From assembly GCA_905250025.1 (NCBI GenBank), contig CAJNOJ010000176.1, forward strand, positions 124,001 through 188,000: a stretch of DNA of 64,000 nt. The letters run 5' to 3'. Positions 48,411-58,876 of the stretch are shown piece after piece. Below the pieces are notes generated by a model, which made no database searches, was not told the DNA's origin, and was given only the letters and a program-made list of their open reading frames with translations. Made by a program: the position numbers and the translations under genes. This stretch comes from Adineta ricciae (taxonomy: Eukaryota > Rotifera > Eurotatoria > Adinetida > Adinetidae). Position 1 is the first letter of the stretch. Each line of letters starts with the position of its first letter.

Positions 48411-50439
48411 CTTACCAAATATCGGCCGAACAATGAAACGAAATTGCAAACAAATCAAGATGAAATAAACCTATCGAGATTGACAATGTGCAACGACTGT
48501 TATGTTGGTTTTTTCTGCGCCTTCTGTATACTGACTACTTTTGTGTTCTGAGAGAACGCAAGAAAAAAATCAATCTCTTGCGTTCTGCCACGCATAATAT
48601 GCGATAAGACAGCGGTATTCAAGAAACGAAAATTTTTTCCGGTTTATGGTAGGTAAAGTCTTAGTGAAGCTGGAAAAATATGATGCTTTTGGATCAATAT
48701 TGAATTAAAACAACACTAGGAAAAATTTAATTCAAGTCGCCATCTATTTAAAAAAATATTGAAATAAAATCATTGATTAACACTATAATAGTGATTCTTC
48801 TACTGTGATGATTAGATATTTTCGAATCGATTTGTATGTTATTTTATGGATATATGACTTGAAAAATCGTTAACACATACAGAGAAAATCAATAGAATAC
48901 AAACAAGAAGAATAAAATGTATGAATCATGTTCGTAGTTTGAAGTATATGAGGGCATCTATCCAATCGATATCTGTCCGATGTTAGTACCGAAAATGTCA
49001 TTGAAACTCCTTCTCATTTCGCACTACGTTTCGCTCATTCTTTCGTCATGCGGTGGATGATATTAAATATTATGGGGAATTCCGTTGAAATTTTGTAGTA
49101 AGCTTTTCTGTTATATTATGGGTGGTCATAGTTAAAGATTTCAAGTGTGTTTATGTTTAGAATACTGTTTAGATAGTTGACTGCTAATGAAGAGATCTCT
49201 GATATTTCGTTTTATGTAAATCTGCATAGTGTTGTTCTCTTTCTCGTAGAGAAGAGTCTTAGAAACATAAATTGTTTGCTTTCTTGCTTGTGTGTCCGCA
49301 CTTCACTGATTGGTCGAAAAATCAGATAAAACTAATAATCTAAATCTCTTCCTTAGACGTATGGCATAGGGTTTTTTTAGGTTGAGGAATTCGAATCTGA
49401 TGTTAGTTTTTTTAAATTTTTTACTAAACCAAGTTTTTTTTAGACAAAGGCCCATTTTTTATGAAAAAAATTTTTTTTCAAAGAACACATTGAAAATAAA
49501 TTAATATGCACAATAACATCTTTAAAATGTAACAGCTGAAAGGAACATTTCTACGAGAAAGAGCTGAGCGAGTCGCTAGACGAGCGTTACTTGTGATAAA
49601 ATACCATTACAAATGGAAAACTAGCTAATCTGGATATTTTTCGATATTTAGATAGGTAATTTTCCTTCGTAACAGTGTATTTGGCTTAAGTTTGATTATT
49701 AGACATTATTTTATTCTTAAAATAGTGTTTTTTGATCATTTAAAGTACAAAGCCATCTGAGGCGAACTTTAGCTGGAATGAAATCGCGATGATGGCAAGC
49801 TTTGACTCACCTTCACACCCTCAAGATGGCGAATGTGGCACAATTTTTCTAAAATTTGAGCTGTTTTGCGGCTTTTTAGTGTTTTATGGGGTAAGAAAGG
49901 TTTTTTTCCAAAGTATTTTTTGGAAGCAATAACGTCCATAGAGTTGGATCCGGTGCACAGACGAAGTCGGAACCAGGATATCCGACGTAAAACTGCCTGT
50001 TGCTTTTTGTGCAACCTCATATAAAACGAAACGCTGCTTCGTCATGTCATGGGAGAGTGAAGCGTTACTGCAAACACTTTCGAGCTGACCTAACTAATTG
50101 TATGTTTTCGGGTGAATATGTAATCTATCCATGCGATTCAATGCAACATAGGGTACCGTATTCGAAAACTCGTCCTTACGTCTCACATTGGTATTTGCGT
50201 GTCTCGTACGATTGACCAGGTGTTGATAGTCGCATCAGTCTATTATTGTAGATATTGATCTTGACGAATGAAGTATTTTTTATTCGTACCTAGTTTACTT
50301 ATCGTCATCGTTTTTGGGGGAAAAATTATTGAGTGAGATTATCAACATGTGTTTGGCATTGTATATAAACGAGCTAACCGAATACAGTTATAGTGAAGTT
50401 AAGACGAAACTAAAACAACGTTGCAGGTAATCGTTAACA
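48411..50439. other. Repeat-bearing intergenic region
   Basis: About 2 kb between diverging genes. It includes the 360-bp repeat copy at 49235-49594. The rest is AT-rich with T runs. The small frames at 49769-50020 (-) and 50000-50215 (+) overlap and have no recognisable domain. Confidence 0.5.
49235..49594. repeat. Dispersed repeat, short copy (unoccupied hAT site)
   Basis: Matches 56112-56846 from TTCTCTTTCTCGTAGAGAAG to GCTAGACGAGCGTTACTTGT. It lacks the extra period-like units and the hAT MITE present there. The pre-insertion site reads gctgaaag at 49535-49542. Confidence 0.8.
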
Positions 50440-53384
50440 ATGGTATTCTTTTTATATTTTGTCACCGGTTCGTAGGTTTTCTCGACTTTATTTCAATTAT
50501 GTTCACTCTAAGTTCTTTTTACAGTTGTTTTATGGACATCGTTTCACGTAAGCGGAAAAGACAACAATATCATCGACAAGAAACGTTTAATTACAGTTGA
50601 TTCGCCTTTGCCTGTTGAATCGCGATGCAACCCGGGTGCATTTTCTGGAAACCGTGGCGGATGTTCGAGTAACACCGATTGTGAATGTCATTCGCTTACA
50701 AATGGTCAAGGGATTTGTGCCTCAATAATGATCTCTTGCTCGACCCTAACGCCGTGTGAAGTTGACCGATCGACATGCCTCCGTCCAAATACTGTCTGCA
50801 TACAAAATCACAGATGTAGCAACCGGCCAGTGTGCTATCCAAAAGCTCTTGCTGACCTTGCAGTTTGCCCATCTCTTCCCTCAACGAATCAATCAATTGT
50901 TACAGGTAAGTGTTTCCAATGAGAGTTATCTGTTGAGCGCTTTATCCCATATTTTTGTCGGGTTGTCTTCTGAGCAAACCGCGCGAGGTGATTAACGGGT
51001 TTAGATTTCATCTATTGGTGGTAGATAGTCCTCGATGAGGTATGAAAAGCCTCAAAAGGATTCGTGCCCATGGACCTTTTATCTAGAGTTATAGATGTTT
51101 TACTGAAATTTTCAGAGCATTGTTCCTATCTATAGACTAGTCTGTAACCAAAGTTTCAGTTCTAAATACTGATATTTGATCTGTTGGTAAATACCTAGCT
51201 ATATGCAAAAATTTCAATAAAACATGTAATTATAACTCTAGATAAAAGTTCCATGGGCATGGATCCTGTCGAGGCTTTTCATACCTCATCGAGGACTATC
51301 TACCACGAACAGATGAAACCTAAATCCGTTAATTACCTCGGGCGGTTCCCTTATTAAATTCTATTTTAAAAGTCGCAATACTCCGCTGACTTTTGCATCG
51401 ATGGTGAGGCAGGATGAAAGAACCGAGAAACAAGTGATGACATCGCACTCATTCCTCCGTGAAAGGTTATCCTTTCACCTAATGTGAAATCAGAGCATTT
51501 CGTCGTCTGGACTCCTTTTCGTTACACCATTATGCGCTGGTAAATAATCAATGGCTCCAAGTATTTAACTTGATCATTTGGAGGAAAATAACGGAGGTCT
51601 TTCTGAATTCAGAGAATATCTCGTAAGAGAATATCGAAAGAGGAATAAGTTACTGCGATGCTCCGATTAAAAAGCTAATTCATTTGTGTTTGAAAAATGT
51701 GAAACTCAAAGTGAAACCTTGAGTTGTCGTATTTTATTCGTGTTAGGTTCTTCATGCAAGTTTCTTTATTACACAATGTGACGTCTTTCTTTTAAAAAAA
51801 TGACAGTAAAGCGATTACCAAACATCTCTTTGATTAGCAAAAAATGATGAGGTCTGAATATAATGTAAAGGAATACTATTTCTAGTCATCTATGATTGTT
51901 TCTTGCGGAAACATAGTCGCGAAATACTTATTTCGTTCAGCTCCAGTGTATCAAATTATTTTTGCAGCCGTCTGGATACTCGAAACCAAAACGAATATAA
52001 GGCGATTATTAAATAAATCTGCACACACCTTAAAATGTTGCTCCATCACAGTGATTATACCCTGATTATTCCTGATGTCGTATTTTCTGAATTATGTTTT
52101 GCCCAAGAGTTTCTTATACTTGAAAGTAAAGTAGGTAATCGATTAGAGCATGTATACTTAGCTCCCAGATACGTTAAAAGTCGCTGAATAATAGGGAAAA
52201 TGCATTTTCCCCTTGTTTACAGAACCACCGTTGAGCATCAAAATCTGCGACCAGGCTATATGGAATCAGCCCAAAAGGGTGCCATGGCTTCGTTACGGAT
52301 TTGATCTTTGGATTGAGTATCCAGAGGATATTTTCATTGATAAAAATCAGAAAGTGTTTATGGCCGGACCAGGCAATCATGCAGTCGGTCAATGGGAACT
52401 GAACGCAACACACGGTGTTATAGTAGCTGGTGGTAACGGTGAAGGTAATGCTAATGACGAGCTGAGAAGACCTACGAGTGTGATTGTCGACGTTAACGGA
52501 GATCTTATCATTTGTGATAGTGGAAATAGGCGCATAGTCAAATGGCCAATGGGATCTGATCGTGGGGAGACGATAATTGACAAATCAACACCGAACTTTA
52601 CTGGCTGCGATAAATTGATCGTAAGTAAATCAGGCACGATTTTCATTCGGGACGCGGGTCGCTTTCTAAAATGGACCAGCAACATCACAGGAAACTACAT
52701 AGAGCTGATAAGAAATGTAAGTGGTGGTAAATCTTATTTTCTGTCCAGTTCCGGAGATGTCTATGGAGTGAGTGAACCCAATGGCATCAAGAAATGGGCA
52801 CTGGGCGATGATACAGGCGTAGTTGTCGCCGGTGGCAGTCGTAGACCAGGCAATCAATCGAATGAGCTTTATAATCCAACTGCAGTAATTGTCAATGACG
52901 AAGGCACAATGTACATCTTCGATAATGGAAATCGCAGGGTACTTCAATGGCGCGCAGGTGCCACGGAAGGAACTGTTGTTGCTAAATATTCTGATAGCAT
53001 CAATAAAGTATTCGGTATACATGACGGTGGTCTCTACTATAGCTTGCACAGTTACGCCAACTACGTATATCACTTTCCAATTGACACAAGTGCATGTGGT
53101 AAGTTGAAATACTTCTTACTCGACTAACTTGTTAACATTTTGCCTCGATCTGGTTTGACTGTTGTTCACTTTACAATCCATCTTCTAAATCGAATTATAT
53201 CTAATGTATTTAATGTGCAGAACCCTAAATGAAGTTTCTGAAGCTGTTACCTTCAAAAATTATCTTTTCTTTGCTAATGAGGAGAGTCTCTAGTAAAGAC
53301 ACTACATTGTTAGACTTCTACATCTTTGCAGGTCGGCAAATCAACACAACGGCGATACATATTGAAGGGAGCATGATCGGCTGA
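50440..53384 (+). CDS. Secreted Cys-rich protein with NHL beta-propeller
   Basis: Four exons: 50440-50467, 50525-50905, 52223-53098 and 53332-53384. Exon 1 plus the start of exon 2 give a signal peptide (MVFFLYFVTVVLWTSFHVSG). Exon 2 codes for a Cys-rich domain with about 14 Cys (CNPGAFSGNRGGCSSNTDCE). Exon 3 codes for an NHL-type propeller with repeated units such as RRPTSVIVDVNGDLIICDSG plus NRRIVKWP, and YNPTAVIVNDEGTMYIFDNG plus NRRVLQW. The short last exon ends IEGSMIG. NHL propellers bind protein or carbohydrate; an extracellular role is inferred from the signal peptide. Splice sites restore frame at every join. Intron 2 is 1317 bp and carries a palindromic element, unlike the short introns elsewhere. 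Confidence 0.82.
50977..51346. mobile_element. ~370-bp palindromic MITE in the NHL-gene intron
   Basis: Left end AACCGCGCGAGGTGATTAAC; right end read in reverse AACCGCCCGAGGTAATTAAC. Arms of about 120 bp align (shared GGTAGATAGTCCTCGATGAG, GTATGAAAAGCCTC and CTTTTATCTAGAGTTATA). The loop is AT-rich. No coding capacity; target duplication not resolved. Confidence 0.75.
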
Positions 53385-53560
53385 TTGGTTTCAGTGATGC
53401 AGAAGACGAAAATCTTATGCAAGCTAAATAATTTTTGCTTCATTTGTGAGTGCGTCATATGTTCTGCGAAAAATAAACTTCTTTAAAAACTTACAGATAC
53501 TAGAGTTGATTTCACCAAAGAAATAAATGTGGAAACCTCGAAATCAGATCCGAGTCTTAC

Positions 53561-54920
53561 GTGTACTTCAAAAAGCTACAAACTATATTCATCTCTGCAT
53601 TTTATTATTTTCAAGATCCGTTCATGATTTATGCCATTTTTGATGTTTTGAAGCGGCATATTGATGAAGTCATTACTGTTTCTAAACAAGCCAGTGAAAA
53701 GATAGTTATTGTTGCTGATTTTAATATAGATTTGAAGCCAAACAATAATCACAAATTTATTGATTACATGACATCGTTTGGATTTACTTTAATTAGTCAA
53801 TTAAATAAAAATTTCGACTAATGCTAAGACACAGATTGACTATTGTTTCGCTAATGTGAATGACTTGAAATCTGATTATTTTGAAAGTCTAACAAGTTTT
53901 TATAAACCAATACGGGTGAGTAAACACAAATTTTTGACTGAACTTCATCTTAATGAAACCGAAGACTTTCATACAATTATGTCTTGCAATATTGACAATA
54001 CTATAGATACTGATCACTCTAATGCAATGGAAGTTGATAATAAATTTGCTTTTGATCACCATGAAACAGTTGATGACAACGAACAGATTGACTTAGGTAT
54101 GTCTTTACAACTAGAAGATCTTAGCTTTAATGAAACATCTGATATGATGGAAATTGAAGAAAGCTGTTCCTCAGAGAACTTTGAAATTATTGATTCCGGC
54201 CCAAGGAAAATTCTAGATAGCTTTCTTCTTGAATTTAATTTCGATAATACCATCGAGACTAATCAATTTGTGAGTCAAGTTCGAATAATCAGCGATCTAA
54301 TTAAAAAATCACCGTTCATAACTATGCAAAATAAAGACAATTCTGTGCGGTTAGAAACAAGAGTGGAATATCCTGTTCGAGCATTCGATTCAGTTTATAC
54401 TCGGACACGTACGACTGGAGATGGAAATTGTTTATATAGTTCTCTTTCGATATTGAATGTTGGATCTGAGAAACTAACACATTCGATGAGATTGTTGGCA
54501 GTTAATACAATGACAACGAATAGGGATTTTTTCCAAAGACTTTGTAGCATATTAGGATATACATTTGAAGAGCAGTTACAAAGAAGAACTGCGACACATA
54601 CAATACGGGGAGGAGTGCAAATTCAAGCTCTATCGATCGCACTATCTCATCCTATATATTCATATATAAAGTTTAACAGTAATCCTGATCCGAAAAACAC
54701 ACAGTTTATTCCGTCAAATATTAGCCTTCAGGAACAAATTCATCGATTTAATGAAGGGACAGCAGGTGGTCATTTAATATATCTTGGATGTGAATCCGAC
54801 AGAAACAAGACAGGATTTTGCCTTTATTATAACGGTAGTCACTATGATGCTCTCTTGTCTCTTCAGTATAATCCTCCTCAGTTTGTACCACATTTTGACA
54901 TAATAAACATGAGTTTTTAA
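53561..54920 (+). pseudogene. Retroelement relic: EEP endonuclease remnant plus OTU cysteine protease
   Basis: The first part (53561-53818) reads as the C-terminal half of an endonuclease/exonuclease/phosphatase domain, as in LINE-type retrotransposons (KIVIVADFNIDL). The frame shifts at about 53817 and continues as TNAKTQIDYCFANVND. The final SDH motif is altered to SKH. From there one frame is open to the TAA at 54918-54920. It has an acidic linker, then an OTU domain with the catalytic DGNC (TGDGNCLYSSLS, Cys about residue 192 from 53856) and the His motif GSHYDALL. No reverse transcriptase follows. The first ATG in the OTU frame is well inside the linker, so the two parts were probably one protein. 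The OTU part itself looks intact. Confidence 0.7.
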
Positions 54921-55952
54921 CATCGAAAAGCATTCATTACAGATATAGAATATCAATAGATACAAATTCTTCGCTGATGCAAACACTTACTTCTGTGGAA
55001 CGAACTCCTCGTCACGTCCTACGGAACAAAAAGACCCAGGTCAACAAATCCTATGCTGGATCTGACTGGATCCGACCATCCGACAAAATCCGATCGGATT
55101 CCTGGAAACGGAATTGCATTGGAATCCGACTAGAAAAATCCCGTCGGTTGTTGCAAATTTTATGAGCGATCTTTTTAGCTATGTTCTATGAGGACCCTTA
55201 GAAAATCCAGGAAATTCATGTTTCGGATCCGACGAGATCCGATCGGATCCGAGACCGTCGGAATCCAATGCGATTTCTTCACCAGGATTTCATCGGATTC
55301 GTCGAATTCCTGTAGGATCTGATAAAATCCTATATTGGATCCGATGGGATCCCAGTATGGGATTGTTCGACCTGGGGAGAACATCGGTAGGGCCTAAGGG
55401 GCAGCTCCGTAGTGCGCTCAAGGATGAAATTATGCCCATGGCTTAAAAATCATAATCAGATTCTCATCAAATACACCTACACAAATACATACAATCCTCT
55501 TACTTCGTGCAGTAGAATACTACATTTATTTATTACTAGTATTTCATCGTGCAGTTACGTCTATACGAGCATCTGCTACTCATTCCGCCTAGTATAGCAC
55601 TTGAGGACCTAGGGGTAGCCCTGCTAGTATAGGGCTTGTAGACATAATGCAGCCTTCAAGAAACTGAGTTACATTATGTATTGTGTATAGGTTTATGCTA
55701 AATTTTTTTTCTTCGAAAATCCCTGTAGTCCTCTCAAAGGCGGATGGATCACTTTTTCAGAATTTTTGGAATAAATGTGACATTTCTTGACCGATTAGTC
55801 TCATCGTCGAACTCGACCTAGATACTGAAGAGACAATTCTGGAGGGAAAAATTGGGCTCAATTGAATGTAATTTAAGAGAGTTATCCGATAAACGGACGG
55901 ACGACCTGACGGACATGCTGATCGATTCTAGAGGTGTACTCACTTTTTGAGT
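54921..55952. other. Transposon-rich spacer
   Basis: Contains the palindromic element at 55035-55377 and a CGGACGGACGACCTGACGGA stretch near 55891, of a type common in transposon ends. No cellular gene seen. Confidence 0.5.
55035..55377. mobile_element. ~343-bp GGATCC/CCGAT-rich palindromic element
   Basis: Ends CCCAGGTCAACAAATCCTAT and, in reverse, CCCAGGTCGAACAATCCCAT. The interior is filled with near-repeats of GGATCCGA, TCGGATCC and AAATCCGATCGGATTCC in both orientations, so many alternative hairpins are possible. No coding capacity. Exact border and target duplication uncertain (flanks aaaaaga and gagaaca). Confidence 0.65.
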
Positions 55953-56130
55953 ACACAAAAACCAGAGTGTTTTGTTCATTACAACGAGAACATGGGGTTA
56001 GTTGACAAAACTGATATGCCGATCAGTTTTGTAAAATGCATCCGAAAAACTGTTAAGTGGTACAAGAAATTCCTCCTCCATCTGTTGGATTTATCAACAT
56101 TGAACGCATATATTCTCTGTCTCGTAGAGA
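55953..56130 (+). pseudogene. piggyBac-type transposase fragment
   Basis: Short open stretch with YNENMGLVDKTDMPISFVKC and RKTVKWYKKFLLHLLDLSTL, then NAYIL. This is the conserved C-terminal signature of piggyBac-family transposases (YN..MGGVD..D followed by R...KWYKK.FFHLLD...NAY.LY). Only this segment remains and no N-terminal catalytic part is found nearby. It abuts the dispersed repeat starting at 56112. Confidence 0.7.
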
Positions 56131-56846
56131 AGAGTCTTAGAAACATACATTGTTTGCTTTCTTGCTAGCTTGCTTGTGTGTCCGCACTTCACTGATTGAT
56201 CGAAAAATCAGATAGAACTAATAATCTAAATCCTTTCCTTAGACGTAGGGCATAGGGTTTTTTGGGTCGAGGAATTCGAATCTGATGTTAGTTTTTTGAA
56301 ATTTTTTACCAAACCAAATTTTTTTTAGACAAAGACCCATTTTTTTATGAAAAAATGTTTTTTTTATAAAATTTGACCAAAGGGTTTTTAAGCCCGAGAA
56401 ACACGAATCTGAGGTTAGTTTTTTATATCCTTTCAGGAAATTTTTTTATAAGAGTTGACTGGAGGGTTTTAAAGGTCACGGAATCGGAATCTGGTATTAT
56501 GCGTTTAAAATTTTTTTATGAAAAAATAGTTTTTCAAAGAACACACTGAAAATAAATTAATATGCACAATAATATCTTTAAAATGTAACAGCTAAAAGTA
56601 GTGGCGGCGCCAAGGGTGGGCTAGGGTGGGCTCAGCCCACCCTAAAGGTATCTGAGCCCACCCTGAGTTTTCTTGAAAACCAGCGATAAATAGACTCTAG
56701 GGTGGGCTCAAATAGCCTGAGCCCACCCTAGTCTGGGTTAAGTTGGGCTAAGCCCACCCTAGTGAAAATTCCTGGCGCCGCCGCTAGCTAAAAGGAATAT
56801 TTCTACGAGAGACAGCTGAGCGAGTCGCTAGACGAGCGTTACTTGT
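56112..56846. repeat. Dispersed repeat, long copy with internal units and hAT insertion
   Basis: Same family as 49235-49594. It carries about three imperfect units of roughly 75-135 bp, each built on an AGGGTTTT...GGAATCxGAATCTGxTxTTA core (about 56248, 56386 and 56460), and the 188-bp hAT MITE. Its right end abuts the degenerate SK exon at 56847. Confidence 0.7.
56599..56786. mobile_element. 188-bp hAT-type MITE with 8-bp target duplication
   Basis: Ends TAGTGGCGGCGCCA and, in reverse, TAGCGGCGGCGCCA. Flanking duplications GCTAAAAG lie at 56591-56598 and 56787-56794. The interior holds several GGGTGGGCT/AGCCCACCC blocks in both orientations. The related repeat at 49535-49542 is the empty site. 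The 8-bp duplication and end sequence fit the hAT superfamily. Confidence 0.88.
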
Positions 56847-57117
56847 CTTTTCTTGGATGAAGAGTAAATGATCTTATGTGCTTTCTCGGTCTGCTGGGTA
56901 TTTTCTTAATGATCATTGAAAACGAAGTGACATTCAATCGTTTTGATCACAAAGATACCACATTTAGCTTACTTATAAAATCAACTATTACATTTACGAC
57001 AATCGTTCTCGTTGGTCTCGTGTTTTATTACCACCGAATTGATTTAAGTCTCTATTGTGTGGATAATTCAATCGATGATTGGCGTATTGCATTAACACGT
57101 ACAAAAATACTCTCAAT
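56847..57117 (+). pseudogene. Degenerate copy of SK-channel exon 2
   Basis: Aligns with 44179-44447. The splice acceptor AG is changed to GG (56855-56856) and the second codon CGA is TGA (56858-56860). After that the copy is almost unchanged, and its last 221 bases match 44227-44447 and 57119-57339. It is preceded directly by the dispersed repeat rather than by intron and exon 1, and it ends at the N at 57118. Confidence 0.8.
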
Positions 57118-57118
57118 N

Positions 57119-58876
57119 GGTATTTTCTTAATGATCATTGAAAACGAAGTGACATTCAATCGTTTTGATCACAAAGATACCACATTTAGCTTACTTATAA
57201 AATCAACTATTACATTTACGACAATCGTTCTCGTTGGTCTCGTGTTTTATTACCACCGAATTGATTTAAGTCTCTATTGTGTGGATAATTCAATCGATGA
57301 TTGGCGTATTGCATTAACACGTACAAAAATACTCTCAATTATCTTCGAAGCCTTTGTTTGCATGATCCATCCAATCCCAGGACATTTTCTTGTCGAATGG
57401 AGTTCACAATATGTGAAAAAAGTGGGAACGAACACCAATTTTATCAATCCGTATCGTTCCACCCAACTGCACACGTTAACTTCTTCAACAGCATTCAATT
57501 CTACTCCAGTAACAACAACAACACAAATGACGACATCAACAATCAACACCAACGACGAACCACAAGCATTTGTACCGATCGATGTGATGTTGAGTTTACC
57601 AAGTGAGATGAAAACTTATAACAAAAAAGCTGATATCCTTTCAATTCGATTTAGTGTTTTGTCGGTTGTATCTAATCGCTCGATTTATAATGCTTCATTC
57701 CCATTTGGTTCGTGATGCCTCGTCTCAATCACTTGGTTATCTCAATCGCGTTTCATTCAATTTCCCTTTCGTTATTAAATCGTATATTCAACAACGACCC
57801 GCGCTTTGCTTAACGACCTTCTGTTTCTCTATCTTCTTCATCGCCAGTTGGTCAATGCGTGCATGTGATTACAACGTGAAAACCGGACACATGCCAATGT
57901 TAGACGCCACATGGTTATTCATCATATCGTTTACAACGATCGGTAATTCAGAGTGCATGGATCAACACTTCTTATTCTTTTCTTTCTTTAGGCTACGGTG
58001 ATATCGTGCCATCAACATACTGTGGGCGAGGTAAAATTAAGCTTGAAAAATCGAGTTTATGTCTTTGTAGAAAGAATAAAAGAAGGTTTGATTAGATCGA
58101 TTGTTCACATGATGAAATTCTCGTTCTCTCTCTCTCTCTCTCTCTCTTTTTGTTTTGTTCTCTGCTATTTCACATCGAATATGTGTGAAGAATATAAATC
58201 ATGTATCAATTATTGTGCATGATGTTTTTTCTCACGAAAGAACTAGTTTACACTATAGCGTTTGTTTGACTCGACAAGAAAATTAGCAGCAATACCCAGC
58301 GGATATGATCATGTTGACTGATTTAATTATAGTGGAACACAATGTGAATCGAGGTTGCCATTTTCTTTCTCTGTTTTAGGTATCGCGGCGATCACTGGGA
58401 TTATTGGCGTATTTTCAACAGCTTTACTTGTCGCTGTTATATCTCAAAAGCTCGAGTTGACACGATCGGAGAAATATGTTCACAACTTTGTTGCGAGCAT
58501 CGAATTAGCCAAAGCGCACAAAAACCAATCGGCCAACGTCGTCAAGTACGGATGGAAAGTCTGGTATTTGAAACGAAAGGGTAAACATATGATTATTCAG
58601 TATATACAAGCGCAACGAAAGTTATTAACGTCGATATATTGGGCTAGAAAAATCAAACAACAACAACGTAAATTAGCTGATAACTATGTGAGTCTTTTGG
58701 AGGTTTTCAATGTTCAACGTAGTACAAATCAAACGACAGATGAAACAGCACAACGAGTGATCTCGATGGAAAGAAAAGTGGAGAAGATGGAAGATAGAAT
58801 TATCGAAATCAATCAAGGAATGATCACCTTACAAGATAAACTCAATATCTTGTTGGATAGAACAACACAAAGATAA
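57119..58876 (+). CDS. SK-type (KCNN) Ca-activated K+ channel, 3' exons
   Basis: Exons 57119-57602, 57655-57942, 57992-58030 and 58380-58876. The first begins inside exon 2 and repeats 221 bp already seen before the Ns. Features in order: helix S2, VDNSIDDWRIALTRTKILS, S3 (EAFVCMIHPIPGHFLVEW), a Thr/Gln-rich extracellular loop, LSLPMFCRLYLIARFIMLHS, S5, the pore with selectivity filter SFTTIGYGDIVPSTYCGRG, S6 (IAAITGIIGVFSTALLVAVI) and the calmodulin-binding region (SQKLELTRSEKYVHNFVASI). A C-terminal coiled coil follows (RVISMERKVEKMEDRIIEIN). The filter glycine codon is split by a 49-bp intron. Together with 43850-44447 it gives a complete channel. Confidence 0.9.

Noticed and set aside
49769-50020. 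Minus-strand frame that might be a DNA-transposon transposase remnant
   Set aside because: No recognisable catalytic or DNA-binding motif in any frame, and no terminal repeats around it.
55035-55377. Regularly spaced GGATCC words considered as a CRISPR-like or satellite array
   Set aside because: Spacing is irregular, words occur in both orientations, and inverted ends define a single transposon-like unit in a eukaryotic context.
56599-56786. GGGTGGGCT blocks considered as telomere-type repeats
   Set aside because: They are bounded by hAT-type ends and an 8-bp duplication, so they are internal parts of a MITE.
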